The notes under the pieces are model-generated. The model searched no databases, was not told the origin of the DNA, and saw only the letters and a program-made list of their open reading frames with translations. Source: Limnephilus marmoratus (lineage: Eukaryota > Arthropoda > Insecta > Trichoptera > Limnephilidae). Taken from it: a stretch of DNA of 64,000 nucleotides. The stretch covers positions 46,474,831 through 46,538,830 of the forward strand of contig OU862916.1 in the NCBI GenBank assembly GCA_917880885.1. Direction: 5' to 3'. The translations under genes and the position numbers were made by a program. This document shows positions 34,574-44,163 of the stretch, one piece after another (within the stretch, counting starts at the first letter, position 1; each line of letters starts with the position of its first letter).

Positions 34574-35315
34574 CCCGGCGAGAGTGTGGCAGGGTATGTC
34601 ATACCCACCATGTTTCTTATTTGCGTGTATTTTTCATTTGTGACCTTCAAACTTGATGTTGCTTTGAGTACCTGGAGTTAAAGGTGTGCGGGAGGGGATA
34701 GTTGCATGATCGCAGTATCGCGGCAGCCTGCGCTCGAGTTACACGCTTGCAAACTGCGATCGGGTATGGGATACCCTGCCACATAGCTGGTACATGTACT
34801 TTGGGACAAAAACTTTTTCCGCTATTTTAACTTATTTTCTTTGTTGCATTGTAGATTTAAATAGAAAATGGACAAAGACAGTTAAGAAACCCGACTTCGG
34901 TCAATTCTTGGAGAAGTATTTTCTAAGTAAAAACTGCATTTATTTAAACCCCAGTTCCTAAAATGTTCCTAATATTTTTAGTTATCTTTTTTTAGTTTAT
35001 ATAGTTACTTGTTTCATGTTCTATCATTTTTTTTTCATAAAACTTGTTTTCTTTAGTTCCTTTTCTCTAGTTTTTTTTTTGGAGTGAAAATTTTTATTGA
35101 AAATTCATAGTGACTTGTTTCCATTTAAGTAAAATATGTATAAAAATTGTTAAATTGGCGCAAATGTTTTATTACCAATACGTCTTGCCATAATAAATTA
35201 TAATTAATATAATGCTTTTTCTTAAGATTCAAGTTTTATGGTCGAATTTGTAAACGGGTATGTCATACCCTGCCACATACTTCTTGTCACATTTTTTCAC
35301 CACACTCTCGCTGGG
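34574..35315. mobile_element. Non-autonomous piggyBac-type element, 742 bp
   Basis: Flanked by TTAA on both sides (34570-34573 and 35316-35319), with ends CCCGGCGAGAGTGTGG and CCCAGCGAGAGTGTGG in inverted orientation. TTAA sites with CCC and GGG ends are diagnostic of piggyBac-type transposition. Near both ends and at 34760-34784 a motif of the form GGGTATGNNATACCC stands next to GTGGCA, probably transposase binding sites. No transposase frame is left. Confidence 0.92.
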
Positions 35316-35319
35316 TTAA

Positions 35320-35587
35320 AGACACCTCTAAAAATATTATATTGGTTTCCTTATGTGAAAATCATGTATTTTTTATTCATGACAAATGGTGCAAATAGTT
35401 TGATAATATAGGTAGAGCAGCGAGTGTTATTGCGGTTGCTGTTGCACTGATTGCATACAGCACATTTCAAATTTGGTACGCGATTTTAGAAAGGAAAATT
35501 TCGGGAAATTAAAAAATAATCATTATTATTTTTAATTGATAAACTAATGTTTAAGACAAGATTTTTATGCATTGCACAAAGGATAAC
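35320..35587. other. No gene recognised
   Basis: AT-rich DNA. Confidence 0.4.
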
Positions 35588-35796
35588 AATTATTATAAGT
35601 AATAATTATTAGCCTGAAACACTCATCTACATTGAAAAAATCTCCCGAGAAAAGATACATGCCGCCGACGGGACTCGAACCCGCGTCCTTCTGATTTCCG
35701 GTCAAATGCTCTACCATTGAGCTACGTCGGCTTATCTCTTAGATTTTTTCAATGTAGATGAGTGTTTCAGGCTAATAATTATTACTTATGATAATT
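35588..35796. mobile_element. 209-bp palindrome carrying a tRNA-like gene in its loop
   Basis: The arms 35588-35643 and 35741-35796 are 56-base reverse complements with one mismatch (core ATTAGCCTGAAACACTCATC). The loop holds the tRNA-Cys-like gene. No target duplication was identified. Confidence 0.92.
35661..35731 (-). tRNA. tRNA-Cys-derived gene, anticodon position GGA, probably pseudo
   Basis: A 71-base cloverleaf: acceptor GCCGACG against CGGCGGC with one A-G mismatch, D arm GCTC-AATGGTA-GAGC, anticodon arm TTTGA-CCGGAAA-TCAGA, five-base variable loop and T arm with TTCGAGT. The D arm and AGCATTTGAC are those of insect tRNA-Cys, but the loop CTGCAGA has become CCGGAAA, so the anticodon reads GGA (serine codon UCC) and U33 is C. 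A short variable loop excludes a true tRNA-Ser. The A box (TAGCTCAATGG) and B box (GGTTCGAGTCC) are perfect and a TTTT terminator follows 9 bases after the gene (35649-35652 region), so transcription by polymerase III is plausible, but use in translation is doubtful. Confidence 0.75.
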
Positions 35797-35814
35797 AAAA
35801 AAAAAAAAAATTAA

Positions 35815-36090
35815 ATGAAACTTCTATAGCACCCTTGTTAAAGAAACTCGGATGAAACGGAAATGGTACTAAAAAGAAACAACACAAATATCTATAGGAT
35901 TTAGCCTGCGAGAGAATGAGATAGAATGAAACCTTACCTACAAACAGTGCCTTCAAAGCGTCGCGCTGGCCGTATTGGCCTCTTTGATTATGACATCATT
36001 TTCAAGGCTCCTATAGGTTGAGATTGTTCTGGTGAAGTTTCACTTCTACCGCGTGTGAACTGCACCCGATTTTTTTATATAATCCTGTAA
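35815..36090 (+). repeat. Dispersed repeat, copy 2 (pairs with 12156-12440)
   Basis: Same block order as copy 1, beginning ACTTCTATAGCACCC and ending GTGAACTGCACCCGAT. It lacks the internal duplication of copy 1. Confidence 0.7.
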
Positions 36091-37568
36091 AACTTTATAA
36101 ATATTCAAATTCGGCCGGTATTGTTAATATTTTATTTTTTTATTGTACCCCCGACAATCTTTCGCGAACATAATAAAAGTTGATTACATAATGTAGAAAT
36201 GTAATTTTTATATCATATAATAAAAATCATTATGTAAAATAAACATTTTTCGTGTTATTTTGTTATTACATTATTGCAGAAATTTGGAAATGTGATCAAC
36301 AAGTACATAAAATAATTTATATATCTTTTTAAGTCCATTAAACAGACGTTTACATATACACCTGTATATTTTACGATATATGTTTATACTATATAACTAA
36401 GAAAGAAAGAAATTAAATTTTATGAGCTGTCGAATCAACTTTCATTTGCACATCCAGAGGTAAATCATTTCACTATATAAATCCGCTGTATGCGATGACA
36501 AAAAAGTATTAGAGCCAATTTTTTTTGCCATATTGTTGAACTAAATGTATCTACACTGTCGTAGTATGTGTTCGTCTCATAATATTTCGACTTCAATTAT
36601 TATTAAAACATTATGGTAGGTGCTGCCTTGTAACTGTCCTACAAGGAACATAGAACGAAATTAAATAAAACAACTCAAGAGTCAACTTTCAACTGTCTCT
36701 TCTTCGCTAAGAACAATTGTAGACGTAAGCAAGACGAAGGCTTTTTCTGTTCGGAAGTGTTACATGAACACACACAATCCTAAGTATGTTTTGGTCACTT
36801 CAACTCTGATTGTGCTACCTTTACCGTTTTACCTCAGAACTGTCAAATAAGAGCCACTAGTTAATCTACGAAAGTTACATTAGGAGCATTTGCACATACG
36901 AGTTCTCATACCACGTCCAAACAACAAAATTCTGTCATTAAGTTGAAATTGTCAATGTACAGCTTAAAGCTCGCCCTCAATATGCCCCGCGCTTTCTCGT
37001 AAACTAAGTTACACAATTATTTGTGAAAACACTTTGCAATATCCTTTCACAAATTTCTCCCTTAACTCCAGCGAACGTCCGAGACAATTTTAGAGCGGCG
37101 CCAGCTCCGAACAGCTGTTGCCGGCAATATTTATTTTCCGCCATTAAAAGCGGATCCGGAAGCTGTGCCGAGATTTAATAAAGAATCTCTCATTACACGG
37201 AGAATTACACCTGCAATGATATTAAACGTCAAAACCTGCAATCTGCCGTGCAATTTGCACTACTCAGTGTCATAAAAGGAATAACAATTTAGCAATTTGA
37301 AATTGCACCCTGGGCTTTTAAGTGCCTTTATGTTACTGTGATCCATTGCGGTCCTTTTACACTTTGCTAGAAAACTGGAGAGAAAATGGTATTTTATATC
37401 AAGTAAAGAAACATTATTACATTCAGTATAATTATTTTTTGTTTAGATTATTACGTTGTAAATCATTAAAATAGTTATGTACCCTAAAGGATAAGGCACG
37501 TACGTCCATAGCTACATATATCTCTATGGTTTATTCTTTAAGGTACAGATTTAATAGTCAATTTGGGT
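36091..37568. other. No gene recognised; mixed-composition tract at 37030-37340
   Basis: AT-rich at first. 37030-37340 has balanced composition with GAGCGGCGCCAGC, the E-box GAACAGCTGTTGCC and GCGGATCCGGAAGC, no open frame and no sign of repeat structure. Confidence 0.55.
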
Positions 37569-37945
37569 GATAACCAACTCCTCTGCCTTAGGTTTCTCAA
37601 GTGGTTCGCAACGTTTGGCGACTTAGCAGGGGTGCCCAAGTTAATGAGAATGAGATTTGTCTAGAACTTGCCGGCGGATGTCTTGACTACCCACCGTCTG
37701 CGTGGCGGGCCGGATCGGGAGAGACTGGTTGAAGGAGGTCTTTCGATCTCTCCAGCCGGACTCTCTCGACATATCGGTTTGAAGGGATGGATTCATACGT
37801 CCGTTTCTCCTAGACACGCTGACATCCAGATTCCTACCCACCACCACTCATTTCTTATTCTTCAAAAGACCCTCCACACACCATTCCCTAAGATGACATA
37901 GGCCCTGAGGGAAAATATTTTCCCCAGAGCCTTCCGTGTGGAGGA
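37569..37945 (+). mobile_element. HT family, subfamily B, both ends damaged
   Basis: From TGATAACCAACTCCTCTGCC through TTAGCAGGGGTGCCCAAG, the B segment (CGGGCCGGATCGGGAGAG) and the hairpin (CTCCACACACCATTCCC and CCGTGTGGAG). No poly(A) tail. Confidence 0.82.
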
Positions 37946-38031
37946 ATACAAACCCATTATTACTTGATTTTTGAAATTGAGACAGAAAAAAACAATTCAA
38001 GTAATATTAATAGATAAAGTAAGATTAATGA

Positions 38032-38447
38032 GAAATGAGATCCCTGAGACGTATGTGTGGTAAAACCATGTATGATCGTGTTAGAAATGTGGATATCCGC
38101 AAAGAATGTAAGGCTGATGTAAGTATAATGAGTAAAATTAAGAAAGGGACCCTCAGATGGTTTGGGCACGTAGAGCGAATGAGCGAAGAAAGTAGTGTAA
38201 AAAGAATATATGATGCAAATGTGAATGGTAGAAGAAGTCGGGGACGCCCGAGGAAGACATGGCATGATCAAGTGAACCAGATACTTGAGACGGGCCATGT
38301 CAAAAGTCAGAATAATAGAAGAGTATGTATGAGATGATGTATGAATGTGAGTGAGGCAAAGAGTGTGTGCCAAGACCGAGTTGTTTGGCGGTCCGTCCTG
38401 TCTGCCTACCCCTGCGGGGAAACGGCGTGATGGTTAGTTAGTTAGTT
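38032..38447 (+). pseudogene. RTE-like reverse transcriptase 3' end with GTTAG tail
   Basis: Reads MRSLRRMCGKTMYDRVRN, KKGTLRWFGHVERMSEES and RRSRGRPRKTWHDQVNQ, then after one stop (38335) CMNVSEAKSVCQDRVVW and LSAYPCG. This is the C-terminal signature of endonuclease-reverse transcriptases widespread in insects. It is 5'-truncated within that domain and ends in GTTAGTTAGTTAGTT (38433-38447). Being the least damaged copy in the window, it shows the uninterrupted sequence at sites where other copies carry insertions. Confidence 0.9.
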
Positions 38448-39340
38448 AATAGATAGGTAATTATGTTTAAAGTTGTGGAAGTATATAATTATCATTATGA
38501 AACAATTTAAGCACAATATTTACTATTTCATAAGCACCGCTTCGGTTAGTACTCCTTGACACGATTGCCTTTGTTCAAAAGTTGAACCTTTTTTGTACAT
38601 TACTTGGTTTTAAATTTTTCGAAATTCGGTCATTTCGTACACTCAAAGATTAGACGAATGGGGACAGAATTTGTTCATAAGTAACATACTCCAAATAATC
38701 CATAAGTGCATAGTTTTTGTATGTATCATTTTGTGTATATATCTTATTTTGGTAGATTAATCTTTTAACAACATTTTCATACGGTCAGTTGTTAGACCGT
38801 TAGCGCTAAAAGAGTAATACAGATTTTTATCTTGCTGACAGATTTACCTAATTCAGCCGTGTGTTAATTTAATCCCTTACATATTTAAATATCTTTCTTA
38901 CTTGTATGTGAGCTTTCATACAGCAGGTGACCTTTGTACACTGTAACACTGAAGTTGAGATCTATCCTACAGATGTACATGCCAGTATAACAAAAATAAA
39001 CATTAGCGTCCTCTACCAACTCATGTGCTCCCGATTCAGCGGGCGAAAAAATAATCCCTTCGTGAGCGAAGGAAACTTCTCACCCTTAAACGCCATCTGT
39101 CACACAATAAAACATATCCTTTTTTCATTATGGTTCGGGCGAAGGGTAAATAAACAAGTATCCTTGGTAAATGTTCTACCTTATAAGTGTTATATAAGCG
39201 GTAGGTTGGTCAGTGGTGACCTTAAATAAATATATATTAAAAACTTGTTACGTTTCCCTTCAATCACCTTTCGCCGAAATGGAGTGTTTTTGGTAGATCC
39301 CTACGTTGCACAATTTTTTGTTTTTGTTTATGTGAATACT
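38448..39340. other. No gene recognised
   Basis: AT-rich DNA; a 100-codon open frame at 38927-39229 has no recognisable motif. Confidence 0.55.
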
Positions 39341-39501
39341 ATGGTGCCCCCAATTTTGGTATGTTGTGAGGCTGAAGGCAGTGGGGAGGAGAAAACTAAG
39401 AAGATGGTGGGGAAATGCCTGGCTATTCAGATCTGGTCACCAAATACGACTAAAGCCATTTCAAGCAACGTTTCAATTCTAAATACTGGGCGATACTAAG
39501 A
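39341..39501 (+). repeat. Three-copy dispersed repeat, copy 2
   Basis: CCCCCAATTTTGGTATG, GAGGCTGAAGGCAGTGGGG, CCTGGCTATTCAGATCTGG and ACGACTAAAGCC; see 22908-23090. Confidence 0.7.
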
Positions 39502-39595
39502 TTATCTTTCACTCTGGAATGTGCCGCATATTTACTATAAATTACTTTAAATGAACTAATTGTGAAATAACAAATTAATTAAATTAATTTTATTT

Positions 39596-39666
39596 GCCCA
39601 CGCCGGGATACGATCCCCCGACCTTCGGACTGCGAATCAAGCGTCTTACCCGTCAACCACGGAGGC
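39596..39666 (-). pseudogene. tRNA-like sequence, degenerate, possible Ala(CGC)
   Basis: The minus strand GCCTCCGTGG to CCCGGCGTGGGC has tRNA length. The anticodon loop TTCGCAG would give CGC. The A box (TGGTTGACGGG) and B box (GGATCGTATCC) each deviate, and the anticodon stem does not pair, so it is a tRNA pseudogene or the head of a SINE. Confidence 0.45.
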
Positions 39667-40118
39667 CGTCAGTGATGTACCAGTTATGAAAATATCTGTA
39701 ACAAATGTATCTACGGGAATTAAAAAATATCTAAAAATAAAACGTCTAGAAACTGTTAATGCCCAAGAAGTACAAAAAATATTCATTGTAATTATTGGTA
39801 AATTACTAGTTTGGTAAAATCTTGGCAATATTCTGAATATGTTATGGTTCAATTCCTGTATCAAACTACATTGTCCTTTGGAAACACTGCCCAAAGGATT
39901 ATGAGTTTTGTGTAGGTTGGACTGAAACTGTACTCTTTTACAATAATCAATGGAAGGCTAACTTGCACTGAGAAAAATGTCAGCACATTAGAGAATTATT
40001 ACATTTTATGATCCCCCAGCTGCAGAATGGTGTGTGTAGGTGCTGATTTTTTTACGCAAAACCCTTAAAAATCCTCATATGTCATAACCAAATTTATTTT
40101 TCGTGAATTCCGAACTCA
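39667..40118. other. No gene recognised
   Basis: AT-rich DNA. Confidence 0.45.
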
Positions 40119-40300
40119 GGTGCCAACTGCTCCCAATCGTTCGTGAAAAGGTGCCAGTGGAACGTTGGCATCCCAAATTGGGGTACCTTGTGAGGCCGAC
40201 GGGAATGAGAAAGCCGAAGAGATTGGGTAATAGTAGATTGGGAACCTGGTATCCAGCATTTTAGCAAAATCAAGTACTTTTTCGAATCTAAATAGTGATT
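40119..40300 (+). repeat. Three-copy dispersed repeat, copy 3
   Basis: GGTGCCAACTGCTCCCAATCG, TTGTGAGGCCGACGGGAATG and AACCTGGTATCCAGC; the most diverged copy of the set at 22908 and 39341. Confidence 0.6.
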
Positions 40301-40464
40301 TGAAAAGGTCTACCAGATCAATACCAATCTATCCACCATACCCAAAGTAATAAAAATACCACCAAAAAAAGTGTTCTCACTGACAGACTTAAATCCCGCT
40401 GCCGCAGCTGTTTTGCTGCTGGGCCTTACCAATTCCATTTTCTTTGACTAATTTTATTATCTTG

Positions 40465-41012
40465 ATATACTTGGAGAACAGGTGGATGAGTTTGTGTTAC
40501 TAGAAAGTACGTTAACGAGAGATGGGAAAGCTGATAGAGATACCGTAAGAAAGTTAAATGCTGGTAACTTCGTTTGTGGAGGACTGATTGCCATTAGCGC
40601 TACCAAAAAACTGTCCAAAGAAACAAAGCTAGCAGTCCACAATGGAGTGGTGGTACTTACCCTGGTGGATGGCAGTGAGTCAGAAACTTCATGGCAGAGA
40701 AAGGATAAAAATAGTCTGAATTCTGTAGAAATGAAATCCCGGAGACGTACTTGTGGTAATACCATGTATGATATTGTGAGAAATGTGGAGATACGCTAAG
40801 AATGCAAGGCTGATGTAAGCGTAATGAGTAAGACTAAGAAAGTTATCCTCAAATGGTTTGGGCGTGTAGAGCGAATGAATGAAGCAATGTGTAAGTATAT
40901 ATTCATATGACGCAAATATGAATGGTAGAAGGACACCCGAGGAAGACATGGCACGACCAAGTGAATCAGATACTTGGGTCAGGCCAAGAGTTAGAATAAT
41001 ATAAGAGTATGT
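40465..41012 (+). pseudogene. RTE-like remnant, 5' part
   Basis: Reads LGEQVDEFVLLESTLTRDGK, RKLNAGNFVCGG, KLAVHNGVVVLTLVDGSES, WQRKDKNSLNSVEMKSRR and TMYDIVRNVEIR, then a stop, then the decayed VSVMSKTKKVILKWFGR region. It reaches further 5' than the other copies. A separate element (41013-41419) interrupts it; the remainder is 41420-41552. Confidence 0.88.
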
Positions 41013-41419
41013 GTTGGTACCTAGCATTGCTCTTTTACCTACTTATAAGTTCTACCCACCAATTCTTATATTTTTTACCAAACAAATCATATTTTTTCTT
41101 ACCCACCATGCCGACCAGATACAATCACATATCACATTATTTAGTTGTAAAATACCAACCATCCAACACGTTTGTTCAATATGCAGCCTTTCGTTCTAAA
41201 TTACTAATTGTCCTGTCAACACATACGTTGAGTACGAACTGTTAATTGACCGCCTCGAAAATTTATAAGTGAAAATCGTGAGCTCGTGAGTTCAATTGGT
41301 GAATGTAAAAAAACCAGCGGAACTGAAAAGGACAAGCGAAGGAAGAAAACCTTCGGGGTAAGTCGGCATTCCTCAATTTTCCTTCCTTACGCTTTGTGGG
41401 TAACTCGTGAAACCCCAAC
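41013..41419 (+). mobile_element. GTTGGTACC-family element, complete copy, 407 bp
   Basis: Inserted in an RTE-like remnant with a 7-bp duplication AGTATGT (41006-41012 and 41420-41426). Begins GTTGGTACCTAG and ends GAAACCCCAAC, so the outermost 5 bases are inverted. No tail and no coding sequence. The class is uncertain. Confidence 0.8.
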
Positions 41420-41552
41420 AGTATGTATGAGATTATGTATGAATGTAAACGAGGCGAAAAATAAAGATTGTCTGTCAAGACTGAGTTGTTTGGCGGTCCT
41501 TCCTCTCAGCCTATACTTTCGTTGAAACGGCGCGATGATTAGTTAGTTAACT
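41420..41552 (+). pseudogene. RTE-like remnant, 3' part with TTAGTTAG end
   Basis: Continues the remnant at 40465: ATGTATGAATGTAAACGAGG, GACTGAGTTGTTTGGCGGTCC, GAAACGGCGCGATGATTAG and TTAGTTAAC. Confidence 0.85.
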
Positions 41553-42088
41553 TACAATGAAACACTATTTATGTCATTTGTATCATTTGGTCATGATTAT
41601 TTTACTTTTTTGATATTTTAATCCTTCTACGCTTTTTATTTTCGTTATGTAGCTACCGTAATAAAGTGAAACGTTGCTTTCGTTCATCTCCTTTTCATTT
41701 ACTTATTCGCCAGTCTTCTTGTTCCACTAATTAAGCAAATCTCCAGCTGTTATATTTAATCCAGAAAATCGTCATTTTAAGCCCTCGTTAGAACGGATTG
41801 CCGAATGTATAAATAGCTAATATTATCGAGGAGATTTTAGGAGTAATGATTCCATTTCGGTAGCAGATGTTTCATTCATTTAGTTCATGCCAGGCAGAGA
41901 AATTACTTGTTAATCTTCGTCTGCTATATAAATTGAATTGTGTCTAAGTCTACTTTTGTGGGTATCTACTGATATGGTTTGATTTTACAGATATTTTAGT
42001 TCAGAAATAACATTAAAAAATGATTGAATATTTGATTTCTATTGATTTAAATAAATGGTTGAATCGCACACCTGCTCAGTTCCGCGAC
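41553..42088. other. No gene recognised
   Basis: AT-rich DNA leading to the foldback-like element. Confidence 0.5.
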
Positions 42089-42100
42089 TTTTCATCCCGC

Positions 42101-43285
42101 GACAAAATATCCCCAACAAATTATCATACCGACAAAACATCCCCTGACAAAATATCCCCGACAAATTATAATACCGACAAAACATCCCCTGACAAAATAT
42201 CCCCGACAAATTATCATACCGACAAAACATCCCCTGACAAAATATCCTCGACAAATTATCATACCGACAAAACATCCCCTGACAAAATATCCCCGACAAA
42301 TTATCATACCGACAAAACATCCCCCGACAAAATATCCCCGACAAATTATCATACCGACAAAACATCCCCCGACAAAATATCCCCGACAAATTATCATACC
42401 GACAAAACATCCCCTGACAAAATATCCCCGACAAATTATCATACCGACAAAACATCCCCTGACAAAATATCCCCGACAAATTATCATACCGACAAAACAT
42501 CCCCTGACAAAATATCCTCGACAAATTATCATACCGACAAAACATCCCCTGACAAAATATCCCCGACAAATTATCATACCGACAAAACATCCCCCGACAA
42601 AATATCCCCGACAAATTATCATACCGACAAAACATCCCCCGACAAAATATCCCCGACAAATTATCATACCGACAAAACATCCCCTGACAAAATATCCCCG
42701 ACAAATTATCATACCGACAAAACATCCCCTAACAAAATATCCCCGACAAATTATCATACCGACAAAACATCCCCTGACAAAATATCCCCGACAAATTATC
42801 ATACCGACAAAACATCCCCTGACAAAATATCCCCGACAAATTATCATACCGACAAAACATCCCCTGACAAAATATCCCCGACAAATTATCATACCGACAA
42901 AACATCCCCTAACAAAATATCCCCGACAAATTATCATACCGACAAAACATCCCCTGACAAAATATCCCCGACAAATTATCATACCGACAAAACATCCCCT
43001 GACAAAATATCCCCGACAAATTATCATACCGACAAAACATCCCCTGACAAAATATCCCCGACAAATTATCATACCGACAAAACATCCCCTAACAAAATAT
43101 CCCCGACAAATTATCATACCGACAAAACATCCCCTGACAAAATATCCCCGACAAATTATCATACCGACAAAACATCCCCTGACAAAATATCCCCGACAAA
43201 TTATCATACCGACAAAACATCCCCTGACAAAATATCCCCAACAAAATATCCCCGACAAAATATCCCCGACAAAATATCCCCGACA
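42101..43285 (+). repeat. 45-bp minisatellite, 25 copies
   Basis: TTATCATACC recurs every 45 bp from 42121 to 43201. Each unit is three related sub-units of 16, 15 and 14 bases (GACAAATTATCATACC, GACAAAACATCCCCT, GACAAAATATCCCC). Copies differ by few substitutions (CCCCCG, CTAAC and CCTCG variants), themselves in a pattern repeated at longer spacing. The unit length is a multiple of three, so several frames stay open; these are not genes. Confidence 0.97.
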
Positions 43286-43395
43286 AAATATCCTAACCTA
43301 ACATAACCAAACCTATACTGACCTAACCCAACTCAACAAAACCTAACCTAACCTAACCCAACCTTACCTAACCTAACCTAACATAATCCAATAAA
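43286..43395 (+). repeat. Degenerate CCTAA (TTAGG-type) repeats
   Basis: ATCCTAACCTAACATAACC, AACCTAACCTAACCTAACCC and ACCTAACCTAACCTAAC with interspersed variants, the insect telomere motif in an interstitial place inside the foldback-like element. Confidence 0.8.
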
Positions 43396-43591
43396 ACCTT
43401 TCGGCGCCAAATTTGAAATTTAAAATTTAATCGAAACCATAAGTTCATTGCTCTGTCTCTTTCTTTTCTTGTCGGGGGATATTTTGTCCGTAGGATATTT
43501 TGTCCTTGGGATATTACGTCGAGGGATATTTTGTCGGAGAATATTTTGTCGGGGATATTTTGTCGCGCGATGAAAACGCGCGGTACCCATC

Positions 43592-43920
43592 TGGTTAAAA
43601 TTGATATTTATTAAGTAGGTACTTGTTCTATGGGATTACTTCTAGGCAAGTACCTACCTAATTTTATTATTTTATTTCTGTTTCATTATTCGAATTAGTT
43701 CTATAGAAGAAAACAAAAGTAGGTAGCTTATATGTCTTACGAAAAAAATGTGTTCCAATAAGCAGATCACAATGTAAATCCTAAAAAAAATCAGGATTAT
43801 ATAAATAAAAGAATAATAAATTACGACCAGATAAACAATACAAAACAAGCGTTTGATTTACAAAAGTGAGTACCACAGAAAACCTCCACCTGAAATCAAA
43901 CAAGAGCGTAAAAAGCGCCA
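43592..43920 (+). repeat. BEL/Pao 2 5' LTR
   Basis: TGGTTAAAATTG to AAAAAGCGCCA. TATATAAATAAAAG (about 43798) offers a promoter or polyadenylation signal. It carries CCTAAAAAAAATC and AACAATACAAAAC where the 3' LTR has CCTATAAAAAATC and AACAACACAAAAC. Confidence 0.97.
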
Positions 43921-43922
43921 TA

Positions 43923-43940
43923 TGGTCCTTCGAGCCGGAT
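43923..43940 (+). other. Primer-binding site, tRNA-Tyr
   Basis: TGGTCCTTCGAGCCGGAT is complementary to the last 18 bases of insect tRNA-Tyr with CCA. The following GAAAACCAGC extends the match into the T arm, with three mismatches. It starts 2 bases after the LTR. Confidence 0.9.
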
Positions 43941-44163
43941 GAAAACCAGCAAATCCAGCCAGAAGTCCGGTCGTACATCATAAGGTATTAAGGCATAAAA
44001 AATAATAATTTTTGTAAAATCACGCGTAGAATTCGCCACCAAGAGCCACTCTTTTTGCGTGATATTATAATCTAATTATATTATATTATATATATAAGGT
44101 GGTACAAACAAAAGGTTATTTTAAATAATTTAATGTGTATGTTTGTGTAAAAAATTCTTCATT

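Larger units (their letters stand above)
42089..43576. mobile_element. Foldback-like element with tandem-repeat arms
   Basis: The ends 42089-42114 and 43551-43576 are inverted repeats matching at 25 of 26 positions (TTTTCATC, then CGCGACAAAATATCCCC). Both arms are made of a motif near GACAAAATATCCCCG in opposite orientation: a long homogeneous left arm and a right arm of six degenerate units (43471-43576). The centre (43286-43470) holds CCTAA-like repeats and AT-rich DNA. This architecture is that of foldback elements. No transposase is present. Confidence 0.82.

Noticed and set aside
35588..35796. CRISPR-like or bacterial attachment-site reading of the tRNA palindrome
   Set aside because: The surroundings are clearly eukaryotic, and there is one palindrome with no spacer array or integrase.
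42020..43306. Long open frames on both strands across the 45-bp array (up to 428 codons)
   Set aside because: The unit is a multiple of three without stops in several frames; the peptides are simple repeats and differ by frame. Not genes.
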